Source: Pseudomonas petrae
Lineage (GTDB): Bacteria > Pseudomonadota > Gammaproteobacteria > Pseudomonadales > Pseudomonadaceae
DNA length: 64,000 bases
Reading direction: 5' to 3'
NCBI RefSeq assembly: GCF_021728295.1
Contig: NZ_JAKJXE010000009.1
Coordinates: forward strand, 124,001 to 188,000
Both the position numbers and the translations under genes were made by a program. The number at the start of each line of letters is the position of its first letter. The first letter of the stretch is position 1. Positions 33,804 through 42,437 of the stretch are shown here, in pieces. A model generated the notes under the pieces. The model saw nothing but the letters and a program-made list of their open reading frames with translations. It searched no databases and was not told the origin of the DNA.

Positions 33804-34563
33804 CGATCTGCGCGACCTTGCCGCGAAACAGCTCCAGCCGGTCGGCCGGCGCGTCGTGTTCAACCACCAGCGCACCCACCTCCTCGCACTGCGCGACCTG
33901 GTAGTGCGCGATGCTGGAGAGCTTCTGGTTGATCACCGCCACCGCCACCTGACCGCTGCGCGCCACCACGGCACGCTTGAACTCGGCGACATCCATGTCG
34001 AACGCGGTCACGCCTTTCAGCGCATCCAGCGCACAGGCGCCGAGAAAGCTAAGATCGAAATTGAAGTGGGCGAGTTGCTGAATCGTGGTGAAGCCGTTGG
34101 TGCTGCCCGCAACGGGACTCAGGCGCCCACCGAGCAGAATCACCTCCACCGACGGCAGCTTCATCAGCTCGACGGCGATCAGCGGCGCGTTGGTGGTGAC
34201 GGTCAACGGCATGTGCGGATCAAGGGCTTTGGCGATCGCCAGGTTGGTCGAGCCGCCGTCTATAAACACGTGCTGCCCGGCGCTGATCAGTCCCGCCGCC
34301 GCGATGCCCAACTGACGTTTGCGCCCGGGCTCATGTTCGACACGCACGGCCAGCGGCCCGTCCGACGCCAACGAAATCGCCCCGCCGTACACGCGTTTGC
34401 ACAGGCCGGCGGACGCCAAAGCGCCCAGATCACGGCGAATGGAATGCTCGGACACATTGAACTCGGCCGCCAGCTCCACCGCGATTACCCGACCGTGCAC
34501 GGCCAGACGCTCGGTGATCAAACGCTGACGCTCGCCGGGAAATGCTTCAGGGTTGGCAGACAT
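33781..34563 (-). CDS. DeoR-family transcriptional regulator
   Basis: A 260-residue repressor. The N-terminal HTH GERQRLITERLAVHGRVIAVELAAEFNVSEHSIRRDLGAL is followed by the DeoR sensor domain with IDGGSTNLAIAKAL, TNAPLIAVELM and FLGACALDALKGVTAFD. These usually bind sugar phosphates. No sugar operon is adjacent, so the target is unknown. Its last 23 bases overlap the end of the diguanylate cyclase gene tail to tail. Confidence 0.9.
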   Translation of the reverse strand: MSANPEAFPGERQRLITERLAVHGRVIAVELAAEFNVSEHSIRRDLGALASAGLCKRVYGGAISLASDGPLAVRVEHEPGRKRQLGIAAAGLISAGQHVFIDGGSTNLAIAKALDPHMPLTVTTNAPLIAVELMKLPSVEVILLGGRLSPVAGSTNGFTTIQQLAHFNFDLSFLGACALDALKGVTAFDMDVAEFKRAVVARSGQVAVAVINQKLSSIAHYQVAQCEEVGALVVEHDAPADRLELFRGKVAQIVTARAAH

Positions 34564-34630
34564 GAGGCCTCGGTAATGGGCTGCATCGATCAGAAACGAG
34601 CAAGATCATGCGGCGCGCAGAGCCGGCCTG

Positions 34631-35194
34631 TCAAACCAGAGGCTGGACAAGGCCTGAAGGGTTAAGTGATTTGCAGAAAAACACGTTCGGGTGGGATTCA
34701 GCCTGCAGACGATGTACCGCCAAGCCAGTATTTTCGTAGCCCTGTCGAGGGTAAAAAAGCAAGGCACGGGTATTCCTCGCCCAAACCGTCACCCATATGT
34801 TTGAAGCGCCCCGGGCCAGTGCCTCATCTTCGGCACTCCGGAGCAACCGCCACCCTATCCCATGCCCGGCAAATCGCTCCTGCACATATAAGCGCTTAAG
34901 CTCGGCGGCACACGTGTCACTGACCAATGGATGACCGGTTTGCAGGCAGATCTGCGTAAAGCCGACCAGATGATTATTGGCTTCTGCCAGCAAAAATATG
35001 GAGTCAGGTCGCTCGATATTCGCGGAAATAGTCTCGGGAGCAAACGATTCCAGGGCCTCCCGAGCGATGGCGTCACGAACGCCCTCGGTTGCATAGGTGT
35101 CCATGAACACCTGCATGCCCAACACCGCAATTGTCAGCACATCCGATTGTGTGGCAGGGCGCAGGGTAAAAACGAAGTTGTCACTGTTGGGCAT
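34631..35194 (-). CDS. GNAT-family N-acetyltransferase
   Basis: A 187-residue acetyl-CoA-dependent acetyltransferase. The GNAT fold shows the acetyl-CoA loop LKRLYVQERFAGHGIGWRLL (R/Q-x-x-G-x-G/A) and the later WVTVWARNTRALLFYPRQGYENTG strand-helix. The substrate is unknown. AAGGAAG precedes the ATG at 35194. A longer frame from 35266 is open but lacks family similarity in its extra residues. Confidence 0.87.
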   Translation of the reverse strand: MPNSDNFVFTLRPATQSDVLTIAVLGMQVFMDTYATEGVRDAIAREALESFAPETISANIERPDSIFLLAEANNHLVGFTQICLQTGHPLVSDTCAAELKRLYVQERFAGHGIGWRLLRSAEDEALARGASNIWVTVWARNTRALLFYPRQGYENTGLAVHRLQAESHPNVFFCKSLNPSGLVQPLV

Positions 35195-35319
35195 GTTCGC
35201 CGCTTCCTTGAGTGCGAGTGATGACTGTGCGGCTTGCCAGGACCAAAGGCATATCCCATGCGACACAAATAACCGGTTGACCGCAATCGACGCGAATCTT
35301 CAGGTTAACCCCAATGAAC

Positions 35320-35409
35320 TGTAGGAGCGCGCTTGCCCGCGAAAGCAGTGTGTTAGGCATTGGATTCGTTGCAGTCCAGAATGCCTTCGCGGGCAAGCGC
35401 GCTCCTACA
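35320..35409. repeat. REP doublet
   Basis: Facing arms TGTAGGAGCGCGCTTGCCCG and CGGGCAAGCGCGCTCCTACA are almost perfect complements, lying between the GNAT gene start and the amino-acid carrier stop. Confidence 0.8.
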
Positions 35410-35442
35410 CCGTGCGCCGGCCCGCTTAACCCGGCATCGACG

Positions 35443-36720
35443 TCACTGCAACAACGAATAAACCAACGCCGAAATCGAGATCAGCCCGATCACCACGACG
35501 AACACGTTCGACAGCTTGCCCGCATACCGGCGCATGGCCGGCACTTTGCGCACGGCGTACATCGGCATGAGGAACAACAGCGCGGCAATGACCGGGCCGC
35601 CGAGGGTTTCGATCATGCCCAGAATGCTCGGGTTGAGGGTCGCCACCAGCCAGCAGACCACCAGCATGAAGCCTGCGGTCAGCCGATCGAGCGTACGTGG
35701 CGAAGGACGGCGGCCGGTCTTCATGACCAGACCTTTGAGGCCTTCGCTGGCGCCGATGTAGTGGCCCAGAAACGACTTGGTGATCGCGACGAAAGCAATC
35801 AACGGCGCGGCAAACGCGATGGTCGGGTTGCTGAAATGGTTGGCCAGATAGGACAGGATCGACAGGTTCTGCGCCTTGGCTTCCGCCAGTTGCTCCGGCG
35901 CCAGGGTCAGCACGCAGCTGAAGACGAAGAACAGCACCATGACCACCATCAGCAGATGGGCGCGGGCCAGGATCTGCGCGCTGCGTGGTTCGGCCTGATC
36001 GCCATATTGACGCTTCTGGTCGACGGCAAACGCCGAAATGATGGGCGAATGGTTGAACGAGAACACCATCACCGGAATCGCCAGCCACAGCGTGTGCAGC
36101 AGCGCCGACGGTGCCGGAAGGGTGCTTGCCGTGGTGAGAATGCCGCCGTTCCAGTGGGGAATCAGAAACACCGCGAGGAATAGCAAGGCCACGATAAACG
36201 GGTACACCATCAGGCTCATGGCCTTGACGATGATCTGCTCACCACAACGCACCACCGCCAGCAGGCCAAGGATCAGCACGAACGCCAGCAGCGCCCGGGG
36301 CGGCGGCTGCACATGCAGTTGGTGCTCCATGAAACTGCCCACGGTGTTGGTCAGCGCCACGCTGTAGATCAGCAGGATCGGAAACACGGCGAAGAAGTAC
36401 AACAGGGTGATCAAGGCACCGGCTTTCTTGCCGAAATGCTGCTCGACCACCTCGGTGATGTCCGCGCCATCCCGGCCCGAGAGCACGAACCGGGTCAGCC
36501 CACGGTGCGCATAGAAGGTCATCGGGAAGGCCAGCACGGCCAGAATCACCAGCGGCCAGAACCCGCCGATACCTGCGTTGATCGGCAGAAACAACGTGCC
36601 CGCGCCGATGGCGGTGCCGAACAGCCCGAGCATCCAGGTGGTGTCGTTGCGGTTCCAGGTAGTCACGCTCGCGGGGGCGGCGTCGACGGTGTGTTCGACG
36701 CTGTTGGCCTGATCATTCAT
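35443..36720 (-). CDS. hydroxy/aromatic amino acid permease (HAAAP, SdaC-like serine transporter)
   Basis: A 425-residue inner-membrane amino-acid:proton symporter with 11 predicted helices. It opens with the HAAAP signature TWMLGLFGTAIGAGTLFLPINAG and continues with VVEQHFGKKAG, FSFNHSPIISAF and SFLGHYIGASEGL, close to SdaC/TdcC serine-threonine carriers. The ATG is at 36720. Its leader contains a strong GC-rich hairpin (36782-36826). Confidence 0.9.
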   Translation of the reverse strand: MNDQANSVEHTVDAAPASVTTWNRNDTTWMLGLFGTAIGAGTLFLPINAGIGGFWPLVILAVLAFPMTFYAHRGLTRFVLSGRDGADITEVVEQHFGKKAGALITLLYFFAVFPILLIYSVALTNTVGSFMEHQLHVQPPPRALLAFVLILGLLAVVRCGEQIIVKAMSLMVYPFIVALLFLAVFLIPHWNGGILTTASTLPAPSALLHTLWLAIPVMVFSFNHSPIISAFAVDQKRQYGDQAEPRSAQILARAHLLMVVMVLFFVFSCVLTLAPEQLAEAKAQNLSILSYLANHFSNPTIAFAAPLIAFVAITKSFLGHYIGASEGLKGLVMKTGRRPSPRTLDRLTAGFMLVVCWLVATLNPSILGMIETLGGPVIAALLFLMPMYAVRKVPAMRRYAGKLSNVFVVVIGLISISALVYSLLQ

Positions 36721-36781
36721 CCGGTCGATTCTCCGTTGCCGGTGATAGCTACATGGTCAAAAGCGCGTCCAAAAACGTGGC

Positions 36782-36826
36782 AATCGGCGCCCCTGACCGG
36801 TTCTCTACAGGGAAAGGGGCGCGATT
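36782..36826 (-). promoter_or_regulatory. GC-rich hairpin in the carrier leader
   Basis: On the + strand, AATCGGCGCCCC (36782-36793) and GGGGCGCGATT (36815-36826) pair over 11 bp with one bulged G. The hairpin ends 62 bases before the carrier ATG, and the minus-strand transcript reads CACGTTTTTGG soon after, so it could attenuate. The rest of the 36721-37077 spacer shows no supportable gene. Confidence 0.35.
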
Positions 36827-37077
36827 GTCCGGGATTAGAGAGCAGAATCAAAGGCTTGTCGGACCAAAAGCGTGCGGACCCGGATGATGAAAGTTTCAAA
36901 CCGGGTTAACTTCCTGCACAAATCAGCAACGCTTCTTACTTATCGAACCGGACACTTCCCACGCCGGAGACGGACGAATTAGTTCGCGAAACGAATTGTA
37001 AATCCACGACAGTACAACTTTCATTCCTCCTCCATTAGGCTCCCGGCCCACATTCAACCGCCCATGGAAGGCAAGTC

Positions 37078-37527
37078 ATGCTCAAGTCTTTCGCTCTCAT
37101 CACATTGCTCGCTACCAGCACTTTGGCCAGTGCAAACAACGCGCCCATTCAATGCGCAACACTTGACAAGCAACAGGCAGCAATCCTGTTCGAACGCTGG
37201 AATAATGCCCTCAAAACCGGCGACTCACGTGAGGTTGCGGCGAACTACACGCCCGATGCCGTGCTGCTGCCGACCCTCTCCAACCAGCCCAGAACAGACC
37301 TTGCTGGCAAACTTGATTACTTCAATAAGTTCCTTAAGAACAAGCCGGTCGGCACCGTCGACAGCAGCACGGTTATTACAAGTTGCAACAGCGCAATCGA
37401 TACCGGCACTTACACGTTCCGTTTCAGCGACACCTCAGCAGTCAAAGCGCGTTACACCTTCACTTACGCACTCGTCGACAACCAGTGGCTGATTACATCC
37501 CACCATTCTTCGGCAATGCCGGAGTAA
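37078..37527 (+). CDS. secreted SnoaL/CaMKII-association-domain-like protein
   Basis: A 149-residue protein with a Sec signal peptide (residues 1-19, ending ASA) and an NTF2-like cone fold. ERWNNALKTGDSREVAANYTPDAVLLPTLSN is the usual opening of CaMKII-AD/DUF4440 proteins. Further features are RYTFTYALVDNQWLITSHHSS and two cysteines that may form a disulfide. Such proteins are annotated SgcJ/EcaC family; their role is unknown. It stands alone upstream of a convergent two-component sensor. Confidence 0.82.
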   Translation: MLKSFALITLLATSTLASANNAPIQCATLDKQQAAILFERWNNALKTGDSREVAANYTPDAVLLPTLSNQPRTDLAGKLDYFNKFLKNKPVGTVDSSTVITSCNSAIDTGTYTFRFSDTSAVKARYTFTYALVDNQWLITSHHSSAMPE

Positions 37528-37598
37528 CGGACATCGTGCTAACAATCGGCCTGTCTTCCAACGCCAGGCCGACTCAACTTTCAGACCCTTCCCACACG

Positions 37599-38933
37599 TC
37601 ACTCGCCTGCGACATCGCGCCGCAACGGCATGCTCAGCTCCACCCGCAGACCGTCATGACGGCTGTCGAAGCGCAGCGAGCAGGCGCAACGCTGAACAAT
37701 GGCCTGAACAATCGCCAAACCCAACCCGGCGCCGGGGCTCTTGCCGTTGCGCCAGAAGCGTTGGGTGAGCTTGTCCAGGTCCGGCTCGGGAATGCCGGGG
37801 CCGTGATCGCGAACGCGGAAATGCGCCTGCCCGTCGAAGGTTTCGACACTCAGTTCAACCCGCGCATCGGCCTGGCTGTGGCGCAGCGCGTTGTCCAGCA
37901 GATTGCGCAACGCGGCCACCGCCAGCGCCGCCGGCATCTGCACGGCGGCGCTGGACAACTGCGACGGCAGGATCAACTCGATGCGCTGCTCATCCCCATG
38001 ACTGGCGTCATGAATCGCCAGCCGAGCGACTTGCTCGGCGTCGCACTGCACGCCGTCGTCAAACGAAAGGCTGCCCTCGACCCGCGCCAACAAAAGCAGC
38101 TGTTCAAGGGTGCGGTGCATGCGATCAGCGCCCTCCTCCGCATGGGCCAGCGCCGTGTCGCGCTTCTGGCCGTCGGTCATGCGCGCCACTTGCAGATGGG
38201 TCTTGATGGCGGTGAGCGGGCTGCGCAACTCGTGGGCGGCGTCGCCGGTCAGCCGACGCTCACGCTCCAGGGTCTGGGCAATGCGCTGAAACAACTGGTT
38301 CTGGCTTTTCAGCAGCGGCTGCAACTCGCTGGGCAGGTTGGGCACATCCAGCGGCTCGACCGAGTCGGCGCTGTGGCGATTCAAGGCATCGCGCATGCGG
38401 TTGAGTGGGGCCAGCCCCCGGCCGATGCCGAACCAGACAAGCGCCAGGCTGCCGAACAGCGCGACCAGCACCGGCACCGACGCCGCCAGCAGCACCGAGT
38501 GCCCGAGCACATCGCGTTCGATCTGCCGGTCAGCGGTACTCACCCGCACGTTGTCATGCATCATCGTGTACACGCGCCAGTGGTCGCCGTTGATCATCTG
38601 GTCGTGGAAACCGCTGGCATCGGCCTTCAGCGGTTCGCTCGGGGAGCTGTCGGTGCGCGCCAGCACCTGCCCGCGCAGGGAACTCAACTGACACGCCATG
38701 CCGTTGGGCAACGCCGGATCGTCCGCCCGCAGCGAGCGGGTGTCGCTGCCGGTGGGCATCTGCATCTGCTCGAGCAGCCCGGCCACCATCCGCGCCGAGG
38801 CCTCAAGGCGTTGATCGAGGGACTGCATCATCTGCGTGCGCAAGTCGCGCAGCATCCAGGCGGCGGCCAGCACCCAGATCAGGATGAACGCCGAGCCCAG
38901 GATCAGACTCAGCCGCGTGCGCAGGCTCATCAT
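37599..38933 (-). CDS. sensor histidine kinase of the Dsb-linked two-component system (DsbS-like)
   Basis: A 444-residue membrane kinase: helix 1 (about 7-28), a periplasmic sensor (30-145), helix 2 (about 147-170), HAMP, and a HisKA domain with His234 in DAAHELRSPLTAIKTHLQVA. An HATPase domain follows (RNLLDNALRHS, DHGPGI, GAGLGLAIV). The sensor has Met- and His-containing segments, EQMQMPTG and YTMMHDN, of the kind used for copper. The P. aeruginosa counterpart pair beside dsbDEG is known as DsbRS, a copper-responsive system. Its ATG overlaps the regulator's stop (ATGA). Confidence 0.88.
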   Translation of the reverse strand: MMSLRTRLSLILGSAFILIWVLAAAWMLRDLRTQMMQSLDQRLEASARMVAGLLEQMQMPTGSDTRSLRADDPALPNGMACQLSSLRGQVLARTDSSPSEPLKADASGFHDQMINGDHWRVYTMMHDNVRVSTADRQIERDVLGHSVLLAASVPVLVALFGSLALVWFGIGRGLAPLNRMRDALNRHSADSVEPLDVPNLPSELQPLLKSQNQLFQRIAQTLERERRLTGDAAHELRSPLTAIKTHLQVARMTDGQKRDTALAHAEEGADRMHRTLEQLLLLARVEGSLSFDDGVQCDAEQVARLAIHDASHGDEQRIELILPSQLSSAAVQMPAALAVAALRNLLDNALRHSQADARVELSVETFDGQAHFRVRDHGPGIPEPDLDKLTQRFWRNGKSPGAGLGLAIVQAIVQRCACSLRFDSRHDGLRVELSMPLRRDVAGE

Positions 38934-39613
38934 GGCGTGGGCTCCGAATCAAGGCCGGCCGGGCCGAGGCGATAGCCGAGCCCGCGCACGGTTTCGATGA
39001 TCCCGCCGCCCAGTTTGCGCCGCAGGTGATGGATATGAACGTTGAGGGCGTTGCTCTCGACTTCGTCGCCAAAACCGTAGACGCAGTCCTTTAACTGTTC
39101 GCCGGAGAGCACCCGGCCGCTGTTGTTCAGCAGCGCTTGCAGCAAGGCCTGCTCACGGCGGGAAAGATCGACCGGCTGACCGGCAAGGCGCGTTTCTCGG
39201 CTGCTCGGGTCGTAGCTGAGCACGCCGTGCTCGATCACATTGACGCTGCGCCCGGCCATGCGTCGCACCAGGGTGTGCAGGCGCGCGCTGAGTTCACGCA
39301 GGTCGAAGGGTTTGAGCAGGTAATCGTCCGCCCCGGCCTGCAAGCCGTCGACGCGGTCGGTCACCGTATCGCGAGCGGTGAGTATCAGCACCGGGATTTC
39401 GACCCCCTGTTGACGCAACTGGCGCAACAGCTTCAGGCCATCTTCATCAGGCAGGCCAAGGTCGAGAATCATCACGTCGAAATGCGCAGCCGACAGCATC
39501 GCCCGCGCGGATGAGGCCGTGGCCACGCGATCCACCGTCAAGCCTTGGGCATCGAGGCCCGCGACGATGCCGCTGGCAATCAGGTCGTCGTCTTCGCAAA
39601 GCAGTACGTGCAT
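38930..39613 (-). CDS. OmpR/PhoB-family response regulator (DsbR-like)
   Basis: A 227-residue regulator. The receiver domain has the acidic pocket CEDDD, the phospho-acceptor Asp51 (MILDLGLPDEDG) and Lys in LLKPFD. The C-terminal winged helix ends EVESNALNVHIHHLRRKLGGGIIETVRGLGYRL. It is co-transcribed with the kinase and divergent from dsbD. An 11-bp-period direct repeat in the shared spacer is a probable binding site. ATG 39613 gives the normal family N-terminus; a longer in-frame start exists. Confidence 0.92.
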   Translation of the reverse strand: MHVLLCEDDDLIASGIVAGLDAQGLTVDRVATASSARAMLSAAHFDVMILDLGLPDEDGLKLLRQLRQQGVEIPVLILTARDTVTDRVDGLQAGADDYLLKPFDLRELSARLHTLVRRMAGRSVNVIEHGVLSYDPSSRETRLAGQPVDLSRREQALLQALLNNSGRVLSGEQLKDCVYGFGDEVESNALNVHIHHLRRKLGGGIIETVRGLGYRLGPAGLDSEPTP

Positions 39614-39649
39614 GGTCGGCCCCGAAAAAAGGCGATTGAAGCGCAGAGG

Positions 39650-39721
39650 GATTAACGGCGGATTATGCACGAGCCGCCGCAGACACGACGCGCCCCCATA
39701 GCGTTAATCGACTGTTAATCG
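39650..39721. promoter_or_regulatory. probable response-regulator binding sites between dsbR and dsbD
   Basis: GTTAATCG occurs at 39703-39710 and again at 39714-39721, exactly 11 bases apart. A reversed GATTAAC is at 39650-39656. Direct repeats at helical spacing are the normal target of OmpR/PhoB-type dimers. The pair ends 45 bases before the dsbD start. Confidence 0.6.
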
Positions 39722-39766
39722 CCACTGCGCACGCTTCGCCCCATTCATAAGGATTGGAAGGTGAGC

Positions 39767-41554
39767 ATGCGTAAGGTGTGGTTGATGATTCTGATGCTGA
39801 TCCCGTTGCTGGCGCAGGCGTTGCCCGGTGGTGACACTTTCCCGGCCAGGAGCGGCCCTTCACTCTTCAGCGAGAAGCCGGATTTTCTGCCGGCCAATAA
39901 AGCATTTATCTTCACCTCGGAACAGCTGGAGTCCGGCGAAACCCGCCTGTACTGGCAGATTGCGGACGGTTATTACCTGTATCAACAACGGCTCAAGTTC
40001 GAAGGGCTGAGCCAGGAACAGCAGCCCGTCCTGCCGACGGGCGAGGACCATCACGACGAGTATTTCGGCCAGCAGCAGGTCTATCGGCAAGCCCTCGAAC
40101 TCACGATCCCGGCCTCGGCCAGCGGTCAGATCAAAGTGAGCTGGCAGGGCTGTGCCGATGCCGGGTTGTGTTATCCCCCGCAAAGCCAGCGTGTAGATGT
40201 GGGCAGCGGCGCGACGCAGCAGGCCGGCACTGAAAAAGGAAATGAAGTCGGCGATCAGGCTGAGGACCAAGCGTTGGCGAGTGGCCTGGCGCAACGTTCT
40301 CTGGCCCTGAGCCTGGCCGCTTTTTTCGGGCTGGGGCTGCTGCTGGCGTTCACGCCCTGCTCACTGCCAATGCTGCCGATCCTTGCTGGCATGGTGGTCG
40401 GCAGCGGCGCTAAACCCTCACGCGGTTTTGCGCTGGCCAGCATTTACGTGCTGAGCATGGCGCTGATTTACGCCGGGCTGGGTGTGGTCGCCGCGCTGTT
40501 GGGCAGCAACCTGCAATCGACCCTGCAACAACCCTGGCTGCTGGGCAGTTTCGCGGCCTTGTTCGTGTTGCTTGCGCTGCCGATGTTTGGCTTCTTCGAG
40601 CTGCAATTGCCCGGCTTCCTGCGCGACCGCCTGGAGAACGCCGGGCGTCAGCGCCGTGGTGGAAGTCTGTTGGGCGCAGCTGGGCTCGGTGCGCTGTCCG
40701 GATTGATGATCGGCCCGTGCATGACCGCGCCACTGGCGGGCGCGCTGCTGTATATCGCCCAGAGTGGCAATGCGCTGCACGGCGCGCTGGTGTTGTTCGT
40801 CATGGGGCTGGGCATGGGCCTGCCGTTGTTGCTGCTGGTCACGGTCGGCACGCGTTTCCTGCCAAAACCGGGGGCCTGGATGAACCTGGTCAAGGGCCTC
40901 TTCGGCTTCCTGTTACTGGGCACGGCGTTGATCATGATTAGACCGCTGCTCGCCGACGTGCTGTGGCTGGCGTTGTTCGGCGCGCTGCTAATCATGTTCG
41001 CCTACAGCGCCATCGTGCAGACCCGGTCGCTGCAACGCGCCTTACTCCTCTGCGCCCCCATTGGTCTGGTCGTGGGCCTGTGGGGCGTGATGATGGTGGT
41101 CGGCGCGGCGGCGGGCGGCGACGATCCCTGGCAGCCGCTCAAGGTCTACAGCGGTTCAAAGTCGGCCACCGCTCGCGAGGCCCACGCCGCGTTCACCACG
41201 ATCAAGGACCCGCAGGCCATGGACCGGGAACTCGCTGCCGCCAAAGACGCCGGGCAGTGGGTGCTGGTCGACTACTACGCTGACTGGTGCGTGTCCTGCA
41301 AGATCATGGAAAAGACTGTGTTCGCCAACGCTGAAGCCCTGCAGGCATTGAACGGCGTGCGCCTGCTGCGCCTCGATGTCACGGCCGACAACGACGCCAG
41401 CCGCGCGCTGCTCGGTCGTTTCAACGTACTGGGCCCGCCGACCCTGGTGTGGATCGCGCCGGACGGCAGCGAAAGACGCGACCGGCGTATCACCGGTGAA
41501 GTCGACCTCGAGGGCTTTTTACAGCACTGGCAAACCACCCGGGGGCGTGGCTGA
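39767..41554 (+). CDS. dsbD: thiol:disulfide interchange protein DsbD (second copy, DsbD2-like)
   Basis: Moves electrons from cytoplasmic thioredoxin across the inner membrane to periplasmic Dsb proteins. The 595 residues contain a signal peptide, the N-terminal alpha domain with the cysteine pair in WQGCADAGLCYPP, and eight membrane helices with paired cysteines in LAFTPCSLPMLPI and MIGPCMTAPLAG. A thioredoxin-like gamma domain with DWCVSCK closes it. Length is normal. The ATG at 39767 has GGAAGG six bases upstream; a GTG six bases earlier is also possible. It overlaps the next gene (TGATG). Confidence 0.94.
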   Translation: MRKVWLMILMLIPLLAQALPGGDTFPARSGPSLFSEKPDFLPANKAFIFTSEQLESGETRLYWQIADGYYLYQQRLKFEGLSQEQQPVLPTGEDHHDEYFGQQQVYRQALELTIPASASGQIKVSWQGCADAGLCYPPQSQRVDVGSGATQQAGTEKGNEVGDQAEDQALASGLAQRSLALSLAAFFGLGLLLAFTPCSLPMLPILAGMVVGSGAKPSRGFALASIYVLSMALIYAGLGVVAALLGSNLQSTLQQPWLLGSFAALFVLLALPMFGFFELQLPGFLRDRLENAGRQRRGGSLLGAAGLGALSGLMIGPCMTAPLAGALLYIAQSGNALHGALVLFVMGLGMGLPLLLLVTVGTRFLPKPGAWMNLVKGLFGFLLLGTALIMIRPLLADVLWLALFGALLIMFAYSAIVQTRSLQRALLLCAPIGLVVGLWGVMMVVGAAAGGDDPWQPLKVYSGSKSATAREAHAAFTTIKDPQAMDRELAAAKDAGQWVLVDYYADWCVSCKIMEKTVFANAEALQALNGVRLLRLDVTADNDASRALLGRFNVLGPPTLVWIAPDGSERRDRRITGEVDLEGFLQHWQTTRGRG

Positions 41555-42426
41555 TGCTGAGTTTTTCCGTGGGGCCGTTCGCCCTGTCGCTCAATCATCT
41601 GCTGCTGCTCGTTGCCCTCGCGCTGGCGACGTTGGTCGGCTGGATCAGTGGCCGCAAGCAGCGGATCAACCCGGAACGCGCCGTCTTCGGCCTGTTCATG
41701 TTCGGCCTGCTGGTGGCACGTCTGGCGTTCGTCGCCCGCTACTGGCCGCAATATGAAAGCGACCTGCTGCGCATCGTCGACATCCGCGACGGCGGCTTCA
41801 GTGCCTGGCTCGGTGTCATCGCCGCTGTGGCCGGTGCCGCCGTCATTGCGTGGCGGCGGCCGTTGCAGCGCAGGCCACTGGGATGGGGCGTCGCCAGCGG
41901 ATTGCTGTTCTGGTGGCTGAGTAGTCTGGCGGTCGAAAGCGTTCGTCAGGATGTCCCGCTGCCGGATCTGGCCCTGCGCAATGGCGCCGGCGAGCGCGTG
42001 CAATTGCGCGATTACGCGGGCCGCAAACTGGTGATCAACCTGTGGGCGACGTGGTGCCCGCCGTGCCGGCGGGAAATGCCCGTACTGCAAGCCGCGCAAA
42101 AGGCCAATCCCGACGTCGTGTTTCTGTTCGTCAATCAGGGAGAAAGCCCACGTGAAGTGGCGACCTTTCTCAGCAGCCAGGGTCTGCAACTGGACAACGT
42201 GCTGTTCGATAACAGCGGCGAACTGGGCCGCCGCGCCGGCTCAGCCGCTTTGCCCACCACGCTGTTTTACGGCGTGAACGGCCGTCAACTGGACGGGCAT
42301 CTGGGCGAGCTGTCCGCCGCCAGCCTTAAACATTACCTGGACGGTTTCAGCCAGCCGCCGAACCCTTCTTCTCCGCCTTCTTCACAGCCTTCTTCACAGC
42401 CTTCTTCACAGCCTTCTTCACAGTAA
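41554..42426 (+). CDS. Lgt-like membrane domain fused to a TlpA/DsbE thioredoxin
   Basis: A 290-residue membrane-anchored thiol reductase. The N-terminal part (1-125) has four hydrophobic helices with the Lgt-family-like FVARYWPQY and IRDGGFSAWLG but is too short to be a full lipoprotein transferase. Residues 133-270 are a TlpA/DsbE thioredoxin with the active site TWCPPC (Cys168-Cys171) and a cis-proline in SAALPTTLF. The last 16 residues are four PSSQ repeats encoded by exact 12-bp units. Its position between dsbD and dsbG indicates it receives electrons from DsbD. Confidence 0.86.
   Translation: MLSFSVGPFALSLNHLLLLVALALATLVGWISGRKQRINPERAVFGLFMFGLLVARLAFVARYWPQYESDLLRIVDIRDGGFSAWLGVIAAVAGAAVIAWRRPLQRRPLGWGVASGLLFWWLSSLAVESVRQDVPLPDLALRNGAGERVQLRDYAGRKLVINLWATWCPPCRREMPVLQAAQKANPDVVFLFVNQGESPREVATFLSSQGLQLDNVLFDNSGELGRRAGSAALPTTLFYGVNGRQLDGHLGELSAASLKHYLDGFSQPPNPSSPPSSQPSSQPSSQPSSQ
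42376..42423 (+). repeat. four exact 12-bp tandem repeats ending at a stop codon
   Basis: CCTTCTTCACAG is repeated four times without change, then TAA. It codes for a run of Ser-Ser-Gln-Pro type residues at the C-terminus of the TlpA-like protein. Copy-number change would lengthen or shorten the tail by four residues without breaking the frame. Confidence 0.9.
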
Positions 42427-42437
42427 GGGATCACCCC

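Noticed and set aside
36717..36899. Serine-rich leader peptide upstream of the serine-type carrier
   Set aside because: The frame begins only with TTG, lacks a ribosome site, runs through the hairpin and overlaps the carrier start. The serines are few.
41554..42426. Functional prolipoprotein diacylglyceryl transferase
   Set aside because: The N-terminal region is only about 125 residues, with fragments of the Lgt pattern and no complete active-site set.
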